Source: Pseudomonadota bacterium (lineage in GTDB: Bacteria > Pseudomonadota > Gammaproteobacteria > Steroidobacterales > Steroidobacteraceae). Taken from it: DNA of 64,000 nucleotides. The notes under the pieces were generated by a model. That model did not search any database. It worked only from the letters and a program-made list of their open reading frames with translations, and had not been told where the DNA came from. Positions 18,397 through 28,496 of this stretch are shown here, piece after piece. Location of the stretch: contig JAKAXA010000001.1 of assembly GCA_021816775.1 (NCBI GenBank), positions 79,589 to 143,588 of the forward strand, written 5' to 3'. The first letter of the stretch is position 1; each line of letters begins with the position of its first letter. Both the position numbers and the translations under genes were made by a program.

Positions 18397-19155
18397 CTAC
18401 ACCCAGCCGCCGTCGACGATGTACTGCTGGCTGGTGCAGGCGCTGGCCGCATCCGACGCCAGAAACACGATGACGTTCGCCACCTCGACGGGCTGCAGCT
18501 TGCGCTTCAGACACTGGTGCGCGGCGATCTCCTTTTCCGTCTCGGGCGTGACCCACTTCTCGAGCTGGCGAGCCGTCATGATCCACCCTGGCGCCACCGC
18601 GTTGACGCGGATCCCGTAGGGTCCGTAATCGCGCGCCAGCGAGCGGGTCAGGCCGAGGACGGCGGACTTCGCGGCGGTGTAGGCGACCATGCCGCCCTGG
18701 CCGATGATCCAGGAGATCGAGCCGAGATTGATGATGGCGCCGCCTGCGGCGGCCTTCATGCCCGGCAGCACCGCCTGCGCGCAGAAGAACTGCTGCTTGA
18801 GATTGACGGCGATTCGGCTGTCCCACAGAGCTTCGGTCACCTCCTCGGTCGGATGGCGCTCGTCGCTCGCGGCGTTGTTGACCAGCACCTCGACCGGCCC
18901 CAGGCGCGCGCTGATGGCCGCAATCGCGCGCCGCAGCGCCGGGACGCCGGTCAGATCGCAGTGCTCGAAGTGCACGGCGGCACCGGCCGCGGCGAGTTCC
19001 CGCACCAGGGCTCGCGAGGGCTCCTCGACTACGTCAATGAAGGCGACGCGCGCATGCTGCGCGGCGAACTGCCGCACGATCGCCTCGCCGATCCCCGAGC
19101 CCCCGCCGGTGACCAGAACGACCCGGTCTTTCAGGTCCGTATAGATGGCTGTCAT
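18397..19155 (-). CDS. xylB: SDR, D-xylose 1-dehydrogenase-like (XylB type)
   Basis: 252 residues. The Rossmann motif TGGGSGIG is at 16-23; the catalytic residues are Ser146 or Ser148, Tyr159 and Lys163. The sequence follows Caulobacter-type D-xylose dehydrogenase in subfamily-specific places: opening AIYxxLK, NLGSISW, RQLEKWVTPE, AAxQCLK and the ending IVDGGW. The enzyme oxidises D-xylose to xylonolactone with NAD in the Weimberg route; L-arabinose or other aldose use is possible. Divergent from the semialdehyde dehydrogenase gene across 126 bp, consistent with shared control. Confidence 0.84.
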   Translation of the reverse strand: MTAIYTDLKDRVVLVTGGGSGIGEAIVRQFAAQHARVAFIDVVEEPSRALVRELAAAGAAVHFEHCDLTGVPALRRAIAAISARLGPVEVLVNNAASDERHPTEEVTEALWDSRIAVNLKQQFFCAQAVLPGMKAAAGGAIINLGSISWIIGQGGMVAYTAAKSAVLGLTRSLARDYGPYGIRVNAVAPGWIMTARQLEKWVTPETEKEIAAHQCLKRKLQPVEVANVIVFLASDAASACTSQQYIVDGGWV

Positions 19156-19281
19156 CTGTCATCGCACTCCAGGGGAAGGTGGCGTTGCCCGGGCGCGCCG
19201 CTGCGCCCCGGCGGTGCGTGCATCATACTGCGCGCGCAGCCGCATTCGATTCGGACAACGGCATAGGAGCATCGCATTCAC

Positions 19282-20865
<1,584 letters not shown>

Positions 20866-20876
20866 TCCGCGCGGGC

Positions 20877-20899
20877 GCGCGCCGCACGATGCGGCGCGC
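20877..20899. terminator. strong GC hairpin between convergent genes
   Basis: GCGCGCCGC-ACGAT-GCGGCGCGC is a perfect 9-bp stem with a 5-nt loop lying between two convergent stop codons (20865 and 20902), well placed as a two-way transcription barrier; no T-run on either side. Confidence 0.5.
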
Positions 20900-20901
20900 C
20901 C

Positions 20902-21882
20902 TCACAGCGGTTCGGGCACCACGGCGCGCGCCTGCCCGTGCGCCAGCGGGTTGCGCAGCGGCAGCAGGAACGCATCCGCGCTGATGTCGAACACATCGCC
21001 GGGCTCGGCGCGGACCTGATCGCTGAAGGACAGGGTCGCGGTGCCGAAGAAATGCACGTGAACGTCCCCGGGCCGGCGGAAGTTGGCGTATTTGAAGTGG
21101 TGCTGCTCGAGGTTGGCGATCGAGTGCGACATGTTCGCCTCGCCGGTGAGGAACGGCTTCTCCCACAGCACCCGGGCGCCCCGCCGGATGCGGCTCATGC
21201 CGCGCACGTCGGCCGGCAGCGAGCCGGTGAGCAGCTCCGGCCCCAGCGCCACCGGACGGAGCTTGGAGTGCGCGAGCCACAGGTAGTTGTGCCGCTCGGT
21301 GATGTGGTCGGAGAACTCGTTGGCGAGGCAAAACCCGAGCCGCCGCGGCACGCCCTCGGGATCGATCAGATAGATGCCGGCGATTTCCGGCTCCTCGCCC
21401 CCGTCGAGGGCAAAGGCCGGCGAGACGAGCGGCGCGCCGCTCGGCACCACGCTCGAGCCATCGCCCTTGTAGAACCACTCCGGCTGGGCGCCGACGGCGC
21501 CCGGGGCGGGTTTACCGCCCTCGAGTCCTTCGCGGAAGATGCGCATCGAGTCGGTCTGACCCGACTCGGCGGTTGCGAGCGCGTGCATCTTGTCGCGGCT
21601 CTCCGCCGAGCCGAGATGCGTCAGCCCCGTGCCGGTGAGATACAGATGGGCCGGGTCCGGATGATCGATGGGCGGCAGCAGCCGCGCCCGGGTGAGCTCG
21701 AGGTGCCGCCCCGTCCGTACGCGCTCGACCGCCTGCGCCAGGCTGACACCATCGGCCATGGCGGCCGCGGCGAGGGCATACACGCTCGGGGTGTCCGCGA
21801 GCCGCTCGGCGCGCTCGGCATCCACCAGGACGGCGACGCAGCGCTCCCCGCCCGATTCGATCTGTACGAGACGCAAGGACAT
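20902..21882 (-). CDS. FAH-fold 2-keto-3-deoxy-pentonate dehydratase (XylX/AraD1-like)
   Basis: 326 residues from the ATG at 21882, which has GGGGAGAG 3 nt upstream; a longer reading exists but lacks a site. The fumarylacetoacetase-like fold is shown by LTGTGLTHLGSA, QPEWFYKGDGS, GGEEPEIAGIYLI, GFCLANEFSDH and the FFGTATLSF segment, the pattern of 2-keto-3-deoxy-D-xylonate / L-arabinonate dehydratases rather than of true FAH hydrolases. Product is 2,5-dioxopentanoate, the substrate of the neighbouring KGSADH. Divergent from the FucP-type carrier across a region with repeated operator-like motifs. Confidence 0.85.
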   Translation of the reverse strand: MSLRLVQIESGGERCVAVLVDAERAERLADTPSVYALAAAAMADGVSLAQAVERVRTGRHLELTRARLLPPIDHPDPAHLYLTGTGLTHLGSAESRDKMHALATAESGQTDSMRIFREGLEGGKPAPGAVGAQPEWFYKGDGSSVVPSGAPLVSPAFALDGGEEPEIAGIYLIDPEGVPRRLGFCLANEFSDHITERHNYLWLAHSKLRPVALGPELLTGSLPADVRGMSRIRRGARVLWEKPFLTGEANMSHSIANLEQHHFKYANFRRPGDVHVHFFGTATLSFSDQVRAEPGDVFDISADAFLLPLRNPLAHGQARAVVPEPL

Positions 21883-21948
21883 GGACTCTCCCCGCCCGGC
21901 CTGGACCGCGACGCTCCAGACCAAATCATAGTGCAACGGACGGCCATA

Positions 21949-22012
21949 TGTCTGAGTAAATGGCCGCCCTTGACAGGCGGCCGGAGCGCTCCTTATTGTC
22001 TGATTAATTGGC
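21949..22012. repeat. pair of 16-bp direct repeats, operator-like
   Basis: TGTCTGAGTAAATGGC (21949-21964) and TGTCTGATTAATTGGC (21997-22012) match at 14 of 16 bases, 48 bp apart, and bracket the promoter of the sugar carrier. A similar half, TTTAATGGC, occurs before the FAD oxidase at 24266-24274. Likely sites for one of the two GntR-type regulators. Confidence 0.5.
21970..21999 (+). promoter_or_regulatory. sigma-70-like promoter of the sugar carrier
   Basis: A perfect -35 TTGACA (21970-21975), an 18-nt spacer and TATTGT (21994-21999). The -10 overlaps the second direct repeat, so a protein bound there would block the promoter. Confidence 0.5.
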
Positions 22013-22070
22013 GAGCCGTGGCGCCGCGATGCGCGCGCAGGGCCGAGCCCACCGATCCGGAGCCCTTACC

Positions 22071-23381
22071 ATGGCAGTCATCATCGGCGGCGATTCAGGC
22101 GTGACGCATTCGCAGACAGGCACCTCGCAGAAGTACACGGGCGCCCTCGTCGTGCTCGCGACCGTGTTCTTCATGTGGGGCTTCGCCACCGTCCTGAACG
22201 ACACCCTGATCCCGCACCTGAAGTCGGCATTCCGGCTGGACTACGCGCAGGTTCTGCTCATTCAGTTCGTGTTCTTCCTGGCGTACCTGATCATGGCCAT
22301 GCCGTCGGCCAAGGTCCTCGAGCGCACCGGATACAAGCTGGCCGTCGTGCTTGGCCTGCTCGGCATGGCAGTGAGCGCCGCCGGGTTCATTCCCGCGGCC
22401 ATGCTCGAATCCTACGGGCTGTTCCTGGTGGCGCTGTTCCTGCTCGCCGCCTCGATCACGCTGTTGCAGGTGGCCGCCAACCCGTACGTCGCGGTGATCG
22501 GGCCGCCCGAGACCGCCTCCAGCCGGCTCAATCTCGTGCAGGCGTTCAATTCCGCCGGCACTTGGCTCGCGCCGCTGTTCGGCAGCCTGCTCATTCTCGG
22601 CCACGGCGCCGCGGGGGCGCACAGTGCCGCGCACCTGACGGCGCAGCAGCGCGCCGCGAGCGTGCATTCGGTCGAGCTGCCCTACGCGATCGTCGCGGCG
22701 GTGCTGCTGGCGCTGACCGTGCTCGTGTGGCGGGTGCGGCTGCCGGACCTCGGCAAGGAGACGCGGCGCGCAGCGCGCGCCGAGCGCGCCCGGCACAGTC
22801 TCTGGCGGCATCGCAACCTCGTATTCGGTATACCGGCGATCGCGCTCTATGTGATGTGCGAGGTCGCGATCGGCTCGACCCTCATCAACTTCATGTCCCA
22901 GCCGTCGATCGGCGCTCTGTCGCACGCGCGGGCCGCCGATTACCTCATGCTCTACTGGGGCGGCGCGATGACCGGCCGGTTCATCGGCTCGTGGTTCCTG
23001 CGCTGGATGCGCCCGCAGCGCGTCCTCGTGGCGGTGACGCTCGGGGCGCTCGCGCTGCTCGCCCTGACGATCGCCTCGAGCGGTCACCTGGCGATGTGGA
23101 GCCTGCTCGCGGTGGGCCTGTGCAACTCGATCATGTTCCCGACGATCTTCACGCTCGGCATCCGCGGCCTCGGCCCGCTCACCGAGGAAGGCTCGGGCCT
23201 GCTCGTCATGGCCATCGCCGGCGGCGGGCTCGCGGAACTGCAGGGCGTGCTGGCCGACTCCATCGGCCTGCACCTGTCCTACCTTCTGCCGTGGGCCGGG
23301 TACTGCTACGTGCTCTTCTACGCGCTGTGGGGCTACCGCCCTACCGGCGCCGTGCACGACGAGCAGCTGGTGGCCTCCTGA
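22071..23381 (+). CDS. MFS sugar:H+ symporter, FucP/GluP type
   Basis: 436 residues from the ATG at 22071 (residue 22 of the longest reading); upstream codons are Arg/Ala-rich and unlike a protein start. Twelve hydrophobic segments. The FucP family marks are TVFFMWGFATVLNDTLIPHLK in helix 1, VLLIQFVFFLAYL, LQVAANPYVAVIGPPE and SRLNLVQAFNSAGTWLAPL. Family substrates are L-fucose, glucose/galactose and related aldoses. Divergent from the XylX-like gene, so probably a pentose or related sugar importer for this module. Its last 41 nt overlap the end of the convergent GntR gene. Confidence 0.9.
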   Translation: MAVIIGGDSGVTHSQTGTSQKYTGALVVLATVFFMWGFATVLNDTLIPHLKSAFRLDYAQVLLIQFVFFLAYLIMAMPSAKVLERTGYKLAVVLGLLGMAVSAAGFIPAAMLESYGLFLVALFLLAASITLLQVAANPYVAVIGPPETASSRLNLVQAFNSAGTWLAPLFGSLLILGHGAAGAHSAAHLTAQQRAASVHSVELPYAIVAAVLLALTVLVWRVRLPDLGKETRRAARAERARHSLWRHRNLVFGIPAIALYVMCEVAIGSTLINFMSQPSIGALSHARAADYLMLYWGGAMTGRFIGSWFLRWMRPQRVLVAVTLGALALLALTIASSGHLAMWSLLAVGLCNSIMFPTIFTLGIRGLGPLTEEGSGLLVMAIAGGGLAELQGVLADSIGLHLSYLLPWAGYCYVLFYALWGYRPTGAVHDEQLVAS

Positions 23382-24114
23382 GGGGGCTGCCGCGCGTGGT
23401 GTCGAGCAGCGCCAGGCGCACCAGATCGGTCATGGCCGCGCGCGCGGCTGCCGGATCGCGCCGCTCGACCGCCTCGTAAACCCGCTGGTGATCGGGCAGC
23501 GGATCGCGCCTGAGCGGCGCGCTGCGCTGCTTGAAGATCGTGGTCCAGGTGACCGCGGCGGCGATGCCGCTGGTGAGGGAGGCGAGAAACGGATTGCCCG
23601 ACGCTTCGAGCAGCACCGAGTGGAACAGCCGGTCCGCCTGGCGACCCGCCTCGACGGCGAGGGACTCGGCGGCCATGTCATCGAGCGCGCGCCGCAGGGT
23701 GTGCAGCTGCTCGGTGCTGCGCCGTGTGGCGGCGAGCGCGGCCGCGGCCGGCTCGACGATGGTGCGCAGCTCGAACAGTCCGTTGAGCAGCCGCTCGTCG
23801 GGATGGGCGCTGAAGATCCACGAGACCACGTCCGGGTCGAGCAGATGCCAGACGCCCGGATCGCTCACGCGCGTGCCGAGCTTCGGCCGCGACTCGACCA
23901 GCCCCTTGGCCGCGAGGATGCGCAGCGCCTCGCGATAGGCGGTGCGGGACACCTTGAGCTGCTCGCTGGCGGCGATCTCCCCATCCAACACCCCGCCGGG
24001 CGCGAGCCGGCCGGTTACGATGCGCACGCCGAGGTCGCGGGCGATGGTTCCGTGCAGCCGCAGGGCCCTCGTGCCCGGGGCGCTGGCGGACGAAACGGGC
24101 GTCCTCGGTCGCAT
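23341..24114 (-). CDS. GntR-family regulator, FadR/FCD subfamily
   Basis: 257 residues from the ATG at 24114. The winged helix (about 20-95) shows GRLAPGGVLDGEIAASEQL, KVSRTAYREALRILAAKGLV and KLGTRVSDP. The FCD domain has RTIVEPAAAALAA, a LFHSVLLEASGNP helix (the family usually has DxxFH here; the Asp position reads R-L-F-H) and a C-terminal DHQRVYEAVERRD. WHLLDPDVVSWIF is like that of the first GntR protein (NYFDADVLAWRL), suggesting related sugar-acid ligands. Ends convergently with, and overlaps, the sugar carrier gene. Diverges from the FAD oxidase gene, its likely target. Confidence 0.9.
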   Translation of the reverse strand: MRPRTPVSSASAPGTRALRLHGTIARDLGVRIVTGRLAPGGVLDGEIAASEQLKVSRTAYREALRILAAKGLVESRPKLGTRVSDPGVWHLLDPDVVSWIFSAHPDERLLNGLFELRTIVEPAAAALAATRRSTEQLHTLRRALDDMAAESLAVEAGRQADRLFHSVLLEASGNPFLASLTSGIAAAVTWTTIFKQRSAPLRRDPLPDHQRVYEAVERRDPAAARAAMTDLVRLALLDTTRGSPLRRPPAARRARRR

Positions 24115-24225
24115 CGATGGCGTACTCTCGGAGCGGTTGAGGCCGGTGAGTATAACGCCCTGCGGCCGCGCCGAATCTCGAATCATCACCCTCGCGCTCG
24201 CTGCGCATCCAACACCGCGGACGGC

Positions 24226-24274
24226 TTGACGCTGGCCGGGCCGCCGACTCATGATATTTATATTATTTAATGGC
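24226..24274 (+). promoter_or_regulatory. candidate promoter and AT-rich operator before the FAD oxidase
   Basis: TTGACG (24226-24231), an 18-nt spacer and CATGAT (24250-24255), followed by a run of about 20 bases that is nearly pure A/T in otherwise GC-rich DNA and ends TTTAATGGC, the half-motif shared with the direct repeats at 21.9 kb. Confidence 0.4.
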
Positions 24275-24297
24275 TCAGGCAAGGCGGGGACAGCCCC

Positions 24298-25701
24298 ATG
24301 ACGCAACTGATCGAACAACTCGCGGCCGCGCTCGGCCAGGACGCCGTCCTCAGCGGCGCGGCGGCGCTCGAGGCGCGTGATGCCGCGCAGACGCACGGGC
24401 TCGCGGTCGATCTGGGCGCACCGCTTGCGGTTCTGCGGCCCCGCACGACGGCCGATGTGGCGCGCATTCTCAGGCTCGCGCATGCCGCGGGCCGGGCCGT
24501 GGTGCCGTGGGGCGGCTGCACGGGGCTGGTGGACGGGGCGAGCGCCGACGGCGCGCTGGCGCTGTCGCTCGAGCGGATGAACGCCATCGAGCAGATCGAC
24601 GAGACCAACCGCGTGATGCGCGTGCAGGCGGGCTGCGTTCTGCAGAAGGCCTGTGAGGGGGCCGAGGCCCGCGGCCTGCTCCTGCCGCTCGATCTGGGCG
24701 CACGCGGCTCGGCCACCGTGGGCGGGGTGATCGCCACCAATGCCGGTGGCAACCGGGTGCTGCGCTGGGGGATGACCCGCGACATGGTGCTCGGGCTCGA
24801 GGCGGTGCTGGCCGACGGCACGGTGGTCAATGCGCTGAACACGCTCATCAAGAACAACGCGGGCTACGATCTGAAGCAGCTGTTCATCGGCTCGGAAGGC
24901 ACGCTCGGCGTGGTGACGCGCGCCGTGCTGCGCCTGCGTCCGAAACCGCTGAGCGAGAACGTCGCGCTGCTCGCCGTGGACGCATTCGAGCACCTGCCGC
25001 GTACGCTCACGCGCCTCGAGCGCGAGTTGGGCGGCTCGCTGTCATCTTTCGAGGTGATGTGGGCGGAGTTCTATCGTCTGGTGACGACGGCGCCGGCGCT
25101 CGGCCGGCCGATCCTGCCGCACGGCCATCCGTTCTACGTCCTGGTCGAGACCCGCGGCGTGAATGCGTCGGCCGATGCCGAGCATTTCGAGAACGTGCTC
25201 GCGGGCGCGCTCGAGGCCGGTGAGGTGATCGATGCGGTCATTGCCAAATCCGATAGCGAGCGCAAGGCGATGTGGAGCCTGCGTGACGACGTGCCACAGG
25301 TGACGCGCGAGGGACCGATGTGCGCGTTCGATGTGAGTCTGAAGATCGACGACATGCCGGGCTACCTGGACGAAGTGCACCGCGCGCTCAAGGCGCGTTG
25401 GGGCAGCGAGTGCCGCTTCGTGGTGTGGGGTCATCTCGGCGACGGGAACCTGCATGTGATGGTCGGGGTCGGGGACGGATCGGCGCAGGCGCATCACGAG
25501 ATCGAGGCGCAGGTCTACGGCGCGCTCGCGCGGCGCCCCGGGGCGTCGATTTCCGGCGAGCACGGCATCGGCCTGCAGAAGCGCGACTACCTCTCTTGCT
25601 CGCGCACGCCCGAGGAAATCGCGCTGATGCGCACGATCAAGGCGGCCCTCGATCCGCGCAACATTCTCAATCCCGGCAAGGTGCTCGCCGGGTCGAGCTG
25701 A
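24298..25701 (+). CDS. GlcD-like FAD-linked 2-hydroxy-acid dehydrogenase
   Basis: 467 residues. An N-terminal PCMH-type FAD domain (about 35-215) carries VVPWGGCTGLVDGA and LDLGARGSATVGGVIATNAGG, the covalent or tight-FAD motifs of the GlcD/D-lactate dehydrogenase family. The C-terminal domain has the metal-site signature WGHLGDGNLHVMV and the closing SGEHGIGLQKRDYL, then LDPRNILNPGK. Members oxidise glycolate, D-lactate or D-2-hydroxyglutarate. Next to pentose genes, glycolate or a 2-hydroxy acid from a sugar acid is plausible. A decayed relative of its last 80 codons lies at 28.2-28.5 kb. Confidence 0.88.
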   Translation: MTQLIEQLAAALGQDAVLSGAAALEARDAAQTHGLAVDLGAPLAVLRPRTTADVARILRLAHAAGRAVVPWGGCTGLVDGASADGALALSLERMNAIEQIDETNRVMRVQAGCVLQKACEGAEARGLLLPLDLGARGSATVGGVIATNAGGNRVLRWGMTRDMVLGLEAVLADGTVVNALNTLIKNNAGYDLKQLFIGSEGTLGVVTRAVLRLRPKPLSENVALLAVDAFEHLPRTLTRLERELGGSLSSFEVMWAEFYRLVTTAPALGRPILPHGHPFYVLVETRGVNASADAEHFENVLAGALEAGEVIDAVIAKSDSERKAMWSLRDDVPQVTREGPMCAFDVSLKIDDMPGYLDEVHRALKARWGSECRFVVWGHLGDGNLHVMVGVGDGSAQAHHEIEAQVYGALARRPGASISGEHGIGLQKRDYLSCSRTPEEIALMRTIKAALDPRNILNPGKVLAGSS

Positions 25702-25781
25702 GGCCGCTGCGACCCGAACTCGCGCACCGCGCGGCATAGGTCAATGAGCAATCTCTTTTCGGCGGCTCAGGACGCGGATCG

Positions 25782-27986
25782 ATGCGCAAACTACTGATGG
25801 GATATTTGCTGGCCCTGCCGGTTGCTCTGTGCGCGCAAGCGCCCAAGGCGCACTGCACCGACGGAGCGCCGCAGCTTCGGGTGTTCACCATCGATCACCA
25901 GCTTCGCGCCAATTCCAGCGCCGACGTCCGTTTCCTGCTCTCCGCGCCCGCGGGAAAGGACGGTTTCATCCGCGTTGCCGGCGGCCACCTCGTTACGCCG
26001 GATGGCAAACGGTTCCGTATTTGGGGCGTCAACGTCACCGGCTGGACTCCAGGTTCGGCGTTGCTGCCTCGCAAACCAGACGCCAAAGTCTATGCGCGGA
26101 CCTTGGCTCAATTGGGCGTGAATTGCGTTCGCTTCCAGTTCCTGGATCTGACCAAGCAGCAACATCGCGCGGCGGGGAGGGTTCCTGTCACCTATACTCC
26201 GAGCGGCCTCCTGGATGGAGATGCGGCGACGAGCCAGGTCATGGATCATGGCCAATTGGACCGCCTCGACTATCTTGTCTACCAGCTGAAGAAGAATGGG
26301 ATTTACGTCGACTTCAACCTGAACGTCGGCCGCGTCTACAAAAGAGCAGACCATGTCCGCGACTACAAGCTGATTGGCGCCGCAAAGGCAATCACGGAAT
26401 TCGATCCGCGCCTGATCCAGCTCCAGAAGAACTACGCGCGGCAGTTGCTGACTCACTACAACCCTTACACCAAGACGAGATACAACGACGAGCCGGCAGT
26501 CGCCATCGTCGAAATCGTCAATGAAAACTCGCTTCTTGAGTTTTGGCAGAGAAATTGGCTCCGCGGCAAGCTCGTTCCCGGTGCGCCGCGCTTCCAGCTC
26601 GATTTGACGCCCTATTACAAAGCGATGCTGACACGCCAATACAACCGTTGGCTGAAAGCGACGTACCCTCCAGCGGAACTGAGCCGCCTTCGCAGGCTGG
26701 CCGGCCTCGGCGCGGGGCAGGGCTTTGCGATAACGCCGCGGCAGGACTTCGAGGCAACCCCGGCGCCCGTTTTCTATGCCGAGGCGGCCTTTTTCACGCA
26801 TGTTGAGGAGAGCTTCCTCCAAAACATGCGCTCGTACCTGAAGCAAACGCTTCATGTGAAGTCGCTGGTCATGGGGACAGCCGACCACACCTATTTCATC
26901 CCTGGCATGCCTCTGCTGCGTGCCAATGCCAAAATGGATATTCTGGGTGCGCACGGCTATTGGCAGCATCCGGCGATTACGGTTCACCGCAACACGCCGA
27001 TGGTCGACGATCCGCTGCATTCGCTCCCCGTGCTGCTCAGCCGCTCGGCAATGGTCGATAAGCCTTTCATCGTAAGCGAGGTGAATGAGCCGTTTCCCAA
27101 CGATTACGAGGCCGAGCTGATCCCCATTCTGGCTGCATACGGCGCGTTTCAGGATTGGGACGGGATTTTCATCTACAGTTTCGAGCCTAAAGTGACTGGA
27201 TTGTGGCGCCCGGTGATCGGCGACCACTTCGACGTTTCGCAAGATCCGGTCAAGATCGCGCAGATGCCCGTGGGCGCGCTTCTGTTCCTGCGCCACGATG
27301 TCGCTGCGGCCAAGCAGATCATCGAGCGCACTTATTCGACGAAGCAGGTCGACGAGAGCATGCGCCTTGCGCAGTCGTTCATGCCCTATTTCACTCCCGG
27401 CTTCCCGCTCTTTCTGCCCCTCGAGCACGGCGCGCGCATCCGCTGCCTGGATTGCGAGCCGACCCAAAGCTTTCATGACGAGCCGTCCGACCCTTTCCGC
27501 TCCGACACCGGACAGTTGGCCTGGTGGCATTCGCGCGCAAAGGGGGGCCTGGTAACGATTGACACTCCCAGGAGCACGGCCCTCGTCGGCTTCGTTTCGG
27601 CCTACGGGGTTGGAACCTCGCATCTATCCGCGGACGTTAAAGACAAATTCTGCTCCATCACCCTTTCCTCGCTCGATGGCAAGCCGTTGTCGACATCCTC
27701 CCTGATGCTGCTCACTGCAACCGGCAGGGTCGAAAACACCGGTTCGGTCTGGAATGCGAGCCGCACCAACTTAACTGTTTGGGGCAAGGCGCCGACGCGC
27801 ATCGAGGTGATCCGCGGGTGGGTCAAGCTGAAAGACATCGTCGGAGCGGTGGGAATGATCGTCACCCCGCTCGATGGCCAATCCCGTCCTCTGGGCGAGC
27901 TGCGGGGCAAGATGGTCGAAACCGGCTGGGAAATCCCCATTGGAGCCCAGCCGGCCACCAGCTACCTGATTCACGTCATTCGCTGA
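25782..27986 (+). CDS. secreted clan GH-A glycoside hydrolase, family not assigned
   Basis: 734 residues with a signal peptide (1-about 18, ending ALCAQA). A GH5-like TIM barrel begins with the strand GKRFRIWGVNVTGW and VNCVRFQFLD. A probable acid/base lies in VAIVEIVNENSLLEFW and a probable nucleophile in PFIVSEVNEPFPNDY, giving the two-glutamate layout of clan A. A C-terminal beta-rich part with LKDIVGAVGMIVTPLDGQ follows. Natural substrate cannot be read from the sequence. Base composition is visibly lower in GC than both flanks (some 60-nt lines near 53 percent), which points to recent transfer. Bounded on the right by a gene remnant. Confidence 0.8.
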   Translation: MRKLLMGYLLALPVALCAQAPKAHCTDGAPQLRVFTIDHQLRANSSADVRFLLSAPAGKDGFIRVAGGHLVTPDGKRFRIWGVNVTGWTPGSALLPRKPDAKVYARTLAQLGVNCVRFQFLDLTKQQHRAAGRVPVTYTPSGLLDGDAATSQVMDHGQLDRLDYLVYQLKKNGIYVDFNLNVGRVYKRADHVRDYKLIGAAKAITEFDPRLIQLQKNYARQLLTHYNPYTKTRYNDEPAVAIVEIVNENSLLEFWQRNWLRGKLVPGAPRFQLDLTPYYKAMLTRQYNRWLKATYPPAELSRLRRLAGLGAGQGFAITPRQDFEATPAPVFYAEAAFFTHVEESFLQNMRSYLKQTLHVKSLVMGTADHTYFIPGMPLLRANAKMDILGAHGYWQHPAITVHRNTPMVDDPLHSLPVLLSRSAMVDKPFIVSEVNEPFPNDYEAELIPILAAYGAFQDWDGIFIYSFEPKVTGLWRPVIGDHFDVSQDPVKIAQMPVGALLFLRHDVAAAKQIIERTYSTKQVDESMRLAQSFMPYFTPGFPLFLPLEHGARIRCLDCEPTQSFHDEPSDPFRSDTGQLAWWHSRAKGGLVTIDTPRSTALVGFVSAYGVGTSHLSADVKDKFCSITLSSLDGKPLSTSSLMLLTATGRVENTGSVWNASRTNLTVWGKAPTRIEVIRGWVKLKDIVGAVGMIVTPLDGQSRPLGELRGKMVETGWEIPIGAQPATSYLIHVIR

Positions 27987-28228
27987 GGGAGGCAGCTGTT
28001 CGGGCACAGGATCGGGTCACCGCGCTCGAGGAGGTGTGCTTGGCAGGCGTCCCGCTGAGCGTCGGCGGGCAGGCCAGGGCGCGGATCGGCATAGCGCCAG
28101 ATTGTGGCCACGAGTACATCGCGACGTTGCAGTGCAGTCGCGCGCTCATCGAGGACGCACGGATCAGGGTTATCGTGATTTCGTCTGGGCGATGCCGTGC
28201 CGCGAGGTCGACGGTGAACCGGGTTTCA

Positions 28229-28480
28229 TTGGAAACCTGCATGTGGTGGTCGGGCTCGGGGCGGATAGGCGCGGGCGCATCACGAACTCGAGGCACAGGG
28301 CTGCGGGCGCAGCGGCCCGGCTCGTCCATTTCCCGCGAGCGGGGCATCAGCCTGCGGAAGCGCCACTACTGGTCTTGCTCGCGCACACCCGAGGAGATTG
28401 TGCTGATGCGCCCGATCAGGGCGGCCCTCGATCCGCGCAATGATCTGAACCCCGGCAAGATGCTCACCGCGACGGGCTGA
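28229..28480 (+). pseudogene. remnant of a GlcD-like oxidase C-terminus
   Basis: The DNA aligns to the last roughly 255 nt of the FAD oxidase at 25447-25701, with small indels that break the frame once. Recognisable pieces are GNLHVVVGLG in one frame and, after a shift, SISRERGISLRKRHY, WSCSRTPEEIVLMRPI and LDPRNDLNPGKM, ending at an equivalent stop codon. The metal-site histidine stretch is disrupted (FIGNLH in place of LGDGNLH). The 242 bp before it (27987-28228) hold nothing recognisable, so the N-terminal nine tenths of this copy are gone. Confidence 0.82.
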
Positions 28481-28496
28481 GGCCGCCCGCCGCCCC

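Noticed and set aside
24115-24993. N-terminal extension of the second GntR regulator
   Set aside because: The frame stays open far upstream but runs antisense to the FAD oxidase gene and is Arg/His-rich; the ATG at 24114 gives a normal family length.
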